DNA of 6,390 nt, from NCBI GenBank assembly GCA_021794255.1, contig JAJYRF010000006.1, positions 1 through 6,390 of the forward strand. The letters are read 5' to 3'. This document shows positions 1-4,330 of the stretch, piece by piece. The notes below the pieces were generated by a model. It had not been told where the DNA came from, ran no database searches, and was given only the letters and a program-made list of their open reading frames with translations. Position 1 is the stretch's first letter. Every line of letters starts with the position of its first letter. This DNA comes from a bacterium (GTDB taxonomy: Bacteria; SZUA-79; Acidulodesulfobacterales; Acidulodesulfobacteraceae). The position numbers were made by a program, and so were the translations under genes.

Positions 1-132
1 AGTAGTTAATTTAGTAGTTAATTTAGTAGTTAATTTAGTAGTTAATTTAGTAGTTAATTTAGTAGTTAATTTAGTAGTTAATTTAGTAGTTAATTTAGTA
101 GTTAATTTAGTAGTTAATTTAGTAGTTCATTT
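1..132. repeat. 12-bp tandem repeat (minisatellite), open at left edge
   Basis: The unit AGTAGTTAATTT occurs ten times in perfect register (1-120). An eleventh copy (121-132) carries one A-to-C change at 128. The array starts at the first base, so it continues outside the window and its true copy number is unknown. Perfect identity between units points to recent expansion by strand slippage. One + frame (starting at base 2) is open throughout and would read Val-Val-Asn-Leu repeats up to a TAA at 143-145, so the tail of a repeat protein cannot be excluded. The absence of any silent variation and the extreme AT content make non-coding DNA more likely. Confidence 0.97.
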
Positions 133-157
133 AATAGTTAATTAACTATTAAATGAA
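126..157. repeat. perfect 32-bp palindrome at the end of the minisatellite
   Basis: Bases 126-141 are exactly the reverse complement of 142-157, with no mismatch and no spacer, centred on AGTTAATTAACT. The left half is built from the last minisatellite unit plus a few bases. The only base in that unit that differs from the others (C128) is needed to pair with G155. It could extrude as a cruciform, or fold in RNA as a hairpin ending whatever transcript crosses the array. No clear T-tract follows on either strand, so a standard terminator is not shown. Confidence 0.9.
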
Positions 158-312
158 AATTATGGTTGTTTTACAATTTGTTTAATAAATTTGTTTAATA
201 AATATTTTTATTCATATATAATATGTTTTACAGTTTAATATAAATATAATATATATGAATAATTTATTACATTTTAATTTATTTGCAATAATTAATTTGG
301 AGGTGTTCAATT
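158..312 (+). promoter_or_regulatory. AT-rich leader and ribosome binding site of the 86-codon gene
   Basis: This stretch holds two adjacent copies of the 13-mer TTTGTTTAATAAA (177-189 and 190-202). It also holds an inverted repeat with 13-bp arms, TTATTCATATATA (208-220) against 250-262. TTTACA words at 170-175 and 227-232 and TATAAT words at 217-222 and 245-250 are present, but none pair at an ideal 16-18 bp spacing, so the promoter cannot be fixed. The ribosome binding site GGAGGTG at 299-305 lies 9 nt before the ATG at 313 (counted from GGAGG) and is the best-supported element here. Confidence 0.5.
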
Positions 313-573
313 ATGTTATTAAAAGATGAAAAATCATTCAGGGAAAAAAGATCCGATTTTAGGCATAGAATAGTTAATGCATTTTATGACAGAATTCCTG
401 CAGATACTGTGGAACATTTAGGCAATGCCAATAAAGAGGTAATTTATGCCATTGAAGGATTATTTAACGGGGTTATTAAACGGATAGACAATAGAGTTGA
501 AAAAACTAAGACAAGACAGGCGAAAACGAGCAAAGGCGAAGACCCTGATGATTTTGAAGATGAAGGTCAATAA
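313..573 (+). CDS. 86-residue protein of unknown function
   Basis: I do not recognise this protein with any certainty. It starts at an ATG with a strong GGAGG site nearby and ends in TAA followed directly by another TAA. The N-terminal third is basic and charged (KDEKSFREKRSDFRHR). The middle (about residues 20-60) reads as two amphipathic helices around PADTVEHLGNANKEVIYAIEGLFNG, and the tail is highly acidic (EDPDDFEDEGQ). There is no signal peptide, membrane segment or cysteine, so a soluble cytoplasmic protein is expected. The spacing of hydrophobic residues in the central pair of helices recalls short helical proteins in other bacteria that are annotated only as hypothetical; this is an impression, not a match. 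Codon use and G+C are typical of the coding genes here. It is transcribed away from the minisatellite and stands alone on its strand. Confidence 0.8.
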   Translation: MLLKDEKSFREKRSDFRHRIVNAFYDRIPADTVEHLGNANKEVIYAIEGLFNGVIKRIDNRVEKTKTRQAKTSKGEDPDDFEDEGQ

Positions 574-640
574 TAAATTATTATTAAATTAATTATATAT
601 AAATGATAATATTAAATTTCTTTAAATAAGTAGAAAATAA

Positions 641-657
641 TTTCTTTTTTAAAGAAA
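641..657. terminator. weak AT stem-loop after the 86-codon gene
   Basis: TTTCTTT (641-647) and AAAGAAA (651-657) form a 7-bp stem with a 3-nt TTT loop, inside a run of A and T. It lies between the 86-codon gene and the structured RNA. The stem has a single G-C pair and no proper T-tract on the + side, so it is at best a weak terminator. The rest of 574-690 is about 8-10% G+C and shows nothing else. Confidence 0.2.
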
Positions 658-694
658 AAATAATTAACTTCTTTTTTGTTTGCCTGCTTGATAA

Positions 695-872
695 AAGACG
701 GGGCTCTAAGGCACACGGTTAATTTTGAAATACCGCAGGGCTTGCAGGAATTTACGCCTGTAGAATATTCCAGTTCCTTTGAGAACGGGAATAAAGCGGA
801 CAAAGCAATTTGTCGTCGGCAGCAGGAACCGTCGAACGCCGTGAGGCGTTGATCTAAACTACTCCCCGTCTT
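695..872 (+). ncRNA. candidate structured non-coding RNA, family not identified
   Basis: Bases 701-870 are about 50% G+C, flanked by DNA of 8-17%, a contrast typical of structured RNA genes in AT-rich genomes. AAGACGGGG (695-703) pairs perfectly with CCCCGTCTT (864-872), closing a domain of about 178 nt. Inside, ACGGTT (715-720) can pair with AACCGT (827-832). GACAAA-GCAA-TTTGTC (799-814) and AACGCC-GTGA-GGCGTT (835-850) are 6-bp hairpins capped by GNRA tetraloops. A longer hairpin spans 766-793 (6 bp, one A-G mismatch, 4 bp, 6-nt loop). GCAGG/CCTGT (744-748/757-761) is another small stem. The GNRA loops exist only when read on the + strand, which sets the strand call. No + frame is open across it. 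A -10-like GATAAA (690-695) lies at the 5' edge. Size and long closing stem could suit a 6S-like RNA, but the branched GNRA layout does not clearly match, and I see no tmRNA, RNase P, SRP or common riboswitch signatures. Confidence 0.7.
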
Positions 873-883
873 ATTTCAATGTC

Positions 884-903
884 TTAATGTGCATTAGCAT
901 TAA
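884..903. terminator. small hairpin between the RNA island and cydB
   Basis: TTAATG (884-889) and CATTAA (898-903) form a 6-bp stem with an 8-nt loop, 58 bp beyond the cydB stop codon. It is the only symmetrical element in 873-960, where cydAB transcripts and a + strand RNA would converge. The stem is weak and lacks a good T-tract on either strand, so termination is only a suggestion. No reading frame resembling the small third subunit CydX is present here. Confidence 0.2.
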
Positions 904-960
904 TTAATTTACTATTTTAATTATTAATATGTTTCCTATTTTTTAGTTGCTAATAAAATA

Positions 961-1986
961 TTAATAACTATCTTCATCCATCTTAACTTTAAGTCCAAAT
1001 TTCTTATAGGCATAAATTGTATATAATATAACTAAAGGCAACCCAATTAATGTAGCTATAAGCATTACTATTAACGTAAGTTCGTTTGATGATGAATTAA
1101 ATAATGTAAGGCTATACTTTGGATTAATAGTAGAAGGAACTATATCGGGAAATAAGCCTACCGCAACACTTGCTACTGTACCGACTATGCTTAAAACAGA
1201 CATCATAAAAGGTTTTATGTCGTTGTTTGATTTCATAGTTAATATGACGCCTATCGCTCCTATAATTATTATTATCGGCATAATATCTCCTAAAATACCA
1301 AGACTGTTATTTAATAATCTAGGCGCAAATATTGGAGAAATCAACAGAAAAATAACTGTAAATATTATAAATGCATAGGCAAATTTTATTCCATAATTCC
1401 TTGCCCTTTGCTGAAGTTCCCCTTCAGTTTTCATAACAAGATAAGTCGAACCGTGCATTAAAAACATAGATAAAGATATAAGCCCGCCGACTATTGCAAA
1501 AATATTAAGCAAACTAAATAACGACTCAAAATCTATATGGTTTTTGTTTAAAGGAACACCTCTTAATAGGTTAGCTAAAGCTACTCCGAGCAAAAGCCCT
1601 ATGCCAAGCCCTGTTACGGTTATAACAATGTCCCAGCGCTTTTTCCAGCTTTTATTTTCAACTCTGCTTCTAAATTCAAACGAAACTGCTCTAAATATTA
1701 TTAACCATACCACAAGCATCATTGCAAGATAAAAACCGCTGAATACTGAGGCATAAACCTGCGGAAAAGCCGCAAATATAGCGCCTCCTCCTAAAATGAG
1801 CCACACTTGATTTCCATCCCAGACCGGACCAATAGAATTTATTGCAATTTTCTTTTCTTTTTCGTCTTTAGTTATAAATGCAAGCAGTCCGCCTACACCG
1901 TAATCAAATCCGTCCATAACCGACCAGCCTAAAATTATAACTGCGATAAGTATAAACCAGAGTATTTGTAAAAATTGAAAACTCAT
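961..1986 (-). CDS. cydB: cytochrome bd ubiquinol oxidase subunit II
   Basis: CydB is the structural partner of CydA in the membrane bd-type quinol oxidase, which oxidises quinol and reduces O2 to water without pumping protons. The 341 residues match the usual length. Family motifs are clear: GWSVMDGFDYGVGGL (20-34), NSIGPVWDGNQVWLILGGG (50-68) and FRAVSFEFRSR (98-108). They include the conserved acidic residues Asp25, Asp28 and Asp57; Asp57 in the VWDGNQ motif is equivalent to the residue placed in the proton path of E. coli CydB. Long hydrophobic stretches throughout give about eight or nine membrane helices, and the C-terminus is short and charged. The ATG is 2 nt after the cydA stop, and its AAGGAGG site (1994-2000) lies within the last codons of cydA, so the two are co-transcribed and likely translationally coupled. 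No CydX-like ORF follows. Confidence 0.97.
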   Translation of the reverse strand: MSFQFLQILWFILIAVIILGWSVMDGFDYGVGGLLAFITKDEKEKKIAINSIGPVWDGNQVWLILGGGAIFAAFPQVYASVFSGFYLAMMLVVWLIIFRAVSFEFRSRVENKSWKKRWDIVITVTGLGIGLLLGVALANLLRGVPLNKNHIDFESLFSLLNIFAIVGGLISLSMFLMHGSTYLVMKTEGELQQRARNYGIKFAYAFIIFTVIFLLISPIFAPRLLNNSLGILGDIMPIIIIIGAIGVILTMKSNNDIKPFMMSVLSIVGTVASVAVGLFPDIVPSTINPKYSLTLFNSSSNELTLIVMLIATLIGLPLVILYTIYAYKKFGLKVKMDEDSY

Positions 1987-1988
1987 AA

Positions 1989-3365
1989 TTATGCCTCCTT
2001 CGGTTTAGCATTAAGTTCATCTTTGCCTTTTAATCTTTCTTTAAGTTCTTTCTTAAACAGAAATAGAGCAAAAGATAATAAAATTAAATAAATTGTTATA
2101 AACATGACTAATGATATCGCTAAATCAGTCGCCGACACGTTTGGAGAAACAGAATTTTGGGTTTCTAATAGTCCGTAAACCGTAAACGGCTGTCTACCTA
2201 TTTCCGTAGTGCACCAACCCATTTCCAATGCAAGAAGTGGTAAAAATGTAGAATACCATAATACTTTTAAAAAGAACTTATTATCATATAATTTATTTTT
2301 CCAGTATAGTATTAAAGCAATCAGCATAATTCCCGCCAGATAAAAACCTATATACATCATAATATGAAATGTAGTATAAACTGCATCTACTGGAAACATA
2401 GAAGGTTTTAAATTTGTTATATGATCTTTATGGGTAATATATTTTATTGAACTGTCAAGCCCTCTTACTTTGCCGTATGGGTTTCCCGTCGCCAATAAGC
2501 TTAAAAGATAAGGAATTTTAATTGCAAAACTATTTGTTTGGTTTACTTCATTTGGTATTGCAAATAATACTTCAGGGGCATCTTTTTGCGTATGCCACTG
2601 GGCCTCCATCATAGCAAGCTTTGTCGGCTGATATTTAACAACTTCTTTAGCACTCACATCTCCTAAAATAATTTGCACGACGGAAATAAATATTCCGGCA
2701 ATTATTGCAACTTTTAAAGCCTTTCTCATAACCATATCTTTATTGTTTTTAATTAAAAACCATGATGCTACTCCAGCCATAAAAAATGCGCCATATTCCC
2801 AAGCTCCCATAATAGTATGGGTAAATTCCGCAGGAAAATATGGATTAAAAACAACATGCAAGAAGTTTGTCATTATAGGCTTTCCGTTTACTATTTTATA
2901 ACCGGCAGGAGTTTGCATCCATGAATTTGCAACTATAATCCAAACGCCTGAAAGAGCTGATCCAAATGCGGTAAGTATAGTAGAAACCCAGTGAGCTTTT
3001 GGCGATAATCTGTTCCAGCCAAATAACATAATGCCTACAAAAATAGACTCCATAAAAAAAGCAAAAAGCCCTTCTATAGCAAGCGGAGACCCGAATATAG
3101 TTCCTACAAAAGCCGAATATTGAGACCAGTTTGTTCCAAATTGAAATTCTAAAACTATACCTGTTGCAACTCCTACCACAAAGTTGATTGCAAACAGCTT
3201 TACAAAAAATCTTGTGATTCTAAGATAATCTTCATTCTTTGAATAAACATAAATTCCTTCCGTAATAACAAGTAAAGCACCCAAGCCAATAGTCAAGGGA
3301 GGGTATAAAAAATGAAAAAATGCCGTAAGTCCAAATTGAATTCGGGCAAGAAGTAATGCGTCCAT
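1989..3365 (-). CDS. cydA: cytochrome bd ubiquinol oxidase subunit I
   Basis: CydA carries the three hemes and the quinol site of the bd oxidase. I start it at the ATG (3365-3363), giving 458 residues beginning MDALLLARIQFG, as is usual for CydA. A TTG two codons upstream lies only 4 nt from GAGG (3379-3376) and is less likely. By comparison with E. coli the heme ligands are all visible: His18 (LTAFFHFLYPP), His183 (FTHT), Met336 (FHIM) and Glu388 (TTEIGRQP). Glu98 and Glu106 (AIEGLFAFFMES) match the conserved glutamates near the heme pair. The quinol-loop residues Lys249 and Glu254 lie in QPTKLAMMEAQW. The protein is about 60 residues shorter than E. coli CydA because it lacks the long Q-loop insertion, so it is a short-Q-loop type. 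About nine membrane helices are expected, with a basic, charged tail. cydB follows directly in the same unit. Confidence 0.97.
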   Translation of the reverse strand: MDALLLARIQFGLTAFFHFLYPPLTIGLGALLVITEGIYVYSKNEDYLRITRFFVKLFAINFVVGVATGIVLEFQFGTNWSQYSAFVGTIFGSPLAIEGLFAFFMESIFVGIMLFGWNRLSPKAHWVSTILTAFGSALSGVWIIVANSWMQTPAGYKIVNGKPIMTNFLHVVFNPYFPAEFTHTIMGAWEYGAFFMAGVASWFLIKNNKDMVMRKALKVAIIAGIFISVVQIILGDVSAKEVVKYQPTKLAMMEAQWHTQKDAPEVLFAIPNEVNQTNSFAIKIPYLLSLLATGNPYGKVRGLDSSIKYITHKDHITNLKPSMFPVDAVYTTFHIMMYIGFYLAGIMLIALILYWKNKLYDNKFFLKVLWYSTFLPLLALEMGWCTTEIGRQPFTVYGLLETQNSVSPNVSATDLAISLVMFITIYLILLSFALFLFKKELKERLKGKDELNAKPKEA

Positions 3366-3424
3366 AAACAATTAACCTCAATTAATAATTAATTTTTTTA
3401 AATTAAATAAATATAAGAGAAATA

Positions 3425-3430
3425 ATTATA
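3425..3430 (-). promoter_or_regulatory. candidate -10 box of the cydAB promoter
   Basis: On the minus strand a perfect TATAAT reads from 3430 to 3425, about 60 nt before the cydA ATG. The -35 position 17 bp further upstream is poor (ATAATT-like); a TTGCAA at 3474-3469 is too distant to pair with it. In this A+T background a TATAAT word can arise by chance, so the call is tentative. No FNR-type (TTGAT-N4-ATCAA) site is seen near it, so oxygen control cannot be inferred from the sequence. Confidence 0.35.
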
Positions 3431-3521
3431 AAATAATACATATAGTTAATTATTTGCCTATTTGTATTTTGCAATCATCATCATCATAATGTGTAATTCT
3501 GTAATGCTATAAACACCTAAT

Positions 3522-3544
3522 TAATCATCTTTGATTATTTTTTT
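3522..3544 (+). terminator. terminator-like hairpin with T-tract, + strand
   Basis: TAATCA (3522-3527) and TGATTA (3532-3537) form a 6-bp stem with a TCTT loop, followed by seven T residues (3538-3544). The layout is that of an intrinsic terminator on the + strand, although the stem has only one G-C pair. No + strand gene precedes it within the window, so if it works it would end antisense or small RNA transcription starting between about 3380 and 3500. Confidence 0.35.
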
Positions 3545-3562
3545 AATTTTATTATTTTTTGC

Positions 3563-3804
3563 AGTGTATTTTTATATTGTTAAAATAATAAATATTAAAT
3601 ACAAAAAATTATTGATATTAATAATTGTTATTAATTGGTAATAATTATAAAACAATAAAACATATTAATCAATAAAAATTTTTAGTGTATTTTTATATTG
3701 TTAAAATAATAAATATTAAATACAAAAAATTATTGATATTAATAATTGTTATTAATTGGTAATAATTATAAAACAATAAAACATATTAATCAATAAAAAT
3801 TTTT
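3563..3804. repeat. perfect 121-bp tandem duplication
   Basis: Bases 3563-3683 and 3684-3804 are identical over all 121 positions, joined head to tail. Each copy can form AC-free folds: GTATTT (3566-3571) with AAATAC (3597-3602) plus an inner 5-bp stem, and a 12-bp stem 3621-3632/3637-3648 with an AATT loop. The latter uses G-U pairs that work only if the + strand is transcribed. Neither copy encodes a protein. The unit is almost entirely A and T, and full identity implies a very recent duplication. It lies about 200-440 bp upstream of cydA and is not flanked by any insertion sequence or transposase gene. Confidence 0.95.
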
Positions 3805-3819
3805 ATTGATTAATTTTTT
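3785..3819 (+). repeat. perfect 30-bp palindrome followed by T5, end of second repeat copy
   Basis: Bases 3785-3799 are the exact reverse complement of 3800-3814 (left arm ATTAATCAATAAAAA), with five further T residues at 3815-3819. The left copy of the 121-bp repeat has only the left two thirds of this palindrome, because the second copy begins in the middle of its right arm. On the + strand it has the form of a terminator with a 15-bp stem, though only one base pair is G-C. On the minus strand no T-tract follows. Confidence 0.75.
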
Positions 3820-3871
3820 GTTTCTTTATATGTACAATAAGTAGATTTATAAGGTTTGGGAGCATTCAGAT

Positions 3872-3925
3872 ATGAATCTTAAGAATTTAAAATTCAGCAA
3901 TATCAATAAGAAAGAAAGGTCATAA
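3872..3925 (+). CDS. possible 17-codon small ORF
   Basis: An ATG at 3872 with GGGAG (3858-3862) 9 nt upstream opens a 17-codon frame, MNLKNLKFSNINKKERS, ending in TAA at 3923-3925. The peptide is basic and hydrophilic with no membrane segment, and I recognise no family. An 11-1-11 palindrome (3930-3952) follows 4 nt after the stop. A TACAAT at 3833-3838 could be a -10 box, but no good -35 accompanies it. A chance ORF is quite possible at this size; the ribosome binding site and following hairpin are the only support. Confidence 0.25.
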   Translation: MNLKNLKFSNINKKERS

Positions 3926-3929
3926 GTAT

Positions 3930-3952
3930 TATTAAGTATTTAATACTTAATA
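3930..3952. repeat. 11-1-11 inverted repeat
   Basis: TATTAAGTATT (3930-3940) and AATACTTAATA (3942-3952) are exact reverse complements around a single T. It lies just after the possible 17-codon ORF. As RNA the innermost pairs must open to form a loop, leaving about 9 bp. It has no long T-tract after it, so it may equally be an operator-like dyad. Confidence 0.6.
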
Positions 3953-3997
3953 GTTAATATAAACATATAGTATAATCTTAATAATCTTACAAATATA

Positions 3998-4045
3998 TAT
4001 ATATGCCTCCATATTATTAATAATCAATAAATGGAGGCATATATA
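3998..4045 (-). terminator. 15-bp stem hairpin after the 21-codon gene
   Basis: TATATATGCCTCCAT (3998-4012) pairs perfectly with ATGGAGGCATATATA (4031-4045) around an 18-nt AT-only loop that itself contains ATTATT/AATAAT. The hairpin begins 7 nt past the TAA of the minus-strand 21-codon gene, where a terminator is expected. The GCCTCC/GGAGGC core is the only G+C-rich part of the surrounding DNA. Downstream on the minus strand there is only TATATATATTTG rather than a clean T run, so it may instead protect the 3' end. Each strand carries a GGAGG that would be hidden in the stem. Confidence 0.6.
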
Positions 4046-4052
4046 CTTCAGT

Positions 4053-4118
4053 TTATTTGTTTTTTGTTTTCGGCGGTTTCGTTTTAGTACCCTCTCCTTT
4101 TTTTGAAGCGCAAGCCAT
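4053..4118 (-). CDS. 21-residue basic small protein, unknown function
   Basis: An ATG at 4118-4116 opens a 21-codon frame ending in TAA (4055-4053). The peptide begins MACASKKGEG and continues TKTKPPKTKNK. It is lysine- and threonine-rich, strongly basic, has one cysteine at position 3, and has no hydrophobic stretch, so it is expected to be cytoplasmic, perhaps bound to RNA, DNA or the ribosome (inference only). Support for a real gene is the exceptional ribosome binding site 8 nt upstream, the higher G+C inside the frame than around it (CCGCCG, GCGC), a TATAAT promoter candidate about 65 nt upstream, and a strong hairpin 7 nt after the stop. I recognise no family. It lies between rnj and cydA, on the same strand as both, but about 210 bp after the rnj stop and with its own signals. 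Confidence 0.75.
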   Translation of the reverse strand: MACASKKGEGTKTKPPKTKNK

Positions 4119-4122
4119 TGAA

Positions 4123-4133
4123 ATCACCTCCTT
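4123..4133 (-). promoter_or_regulatory. full-length Shine-Dalgarno of the 21-codon gene
   Basis: On the minus strand AAGGAGGTGAT (4133-4123) equals the complete complement of the conserved 3' end of bacterial 16S rRNA, a longer match than at any other gene in the window. GGAGG ends 8 nt before the ATG. It is the main reason to accept so short a reading frame, and it predicts high translation. Confidence 0.85.
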
Positions 4134-4178
4134 TTAATATATTTTAATATATAAGTCTTATATTTTATATATTGTCTG

Positions 4179-4189
4179 ATTATATTATA
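4179..4189 (-). promoter_or_regulatory. candidate -10 boxes for the 21-codon gene
   Basis: Two overlapping TATAAT words read on the minus strand at 4189-4184 and 4184-4179, about 60-70 nt upstream of the ATG. The best 17-bp-spaced -35 is GTTTTA (4212-4207), which is weak. The rest of 4134-4330 is AT-rich DNA with an all-AT hairpin (4232-4238/4242-4248) and the palindrome AAATAATTATTT (4295-4306), either of which might end rnj transcripts. No gene is seen there. Confidence 0.35.
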
Positions 4190-4330
4190 CCGCTATTTTT
4201 TTATTTTAAAACTTTCTAATATTTTTTTACATATTTTTTTTAAAAATAAATTAAATAATAAAAACGATAGCTCATTATATTATTTATATATTTAAAATAA
4301 TTATTTCTTGATGCATAATTTTTTATATTT

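Noticed and set aside
1..132. CRISPR array
   Set aside because: The repeats are directly joined 12-mers with no spacers, so this is a minisatellite.
612..803. 63-codon minus-strand frame across the GC island
   Set aside because: It has no ribosome binding site, resembles no protein, spans an abrupt composition change, and overlaps the helices of the candidate RNA. It is better explained as a chance frame.
690..875. Retron msr-msd RNA, suggested by the terminal inverted repeat
   Set aside because: No reverse transcriptase gene lies in the window on either side, and the interior is not one long msd hairpin.
690..875. Naming the island outright as 6S RNA
   Set aside because: Length and closing stem agree, but the branched layout with two GNRA hairpins is not the long bulged rod I expect of 6S. 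Without a covariance search the name would be a guess.
1187..1732. Two + strand frames of about 62 codons inside cydB
   Set aside because: They lie antisense within the strongly conserved cydB gene and have no ribosome binding sites.
3458..3487. Nine-codon minus-strand leader peptide MMMMIAKYK before cydA
   Set aside because: It comes from a CAT triplet run, lacks a ribosome binding site and lies upstream of the candidate cydA -10 box, so it would not be on that message.
3563..3804. Insertion sequence or transposon
   Set aside because: No transposase frame, no terminal inverted repeats enclosing both copies and no target duplication are visible. It is a simple tandem duplication, although a miniature element cannot be fully excluded.
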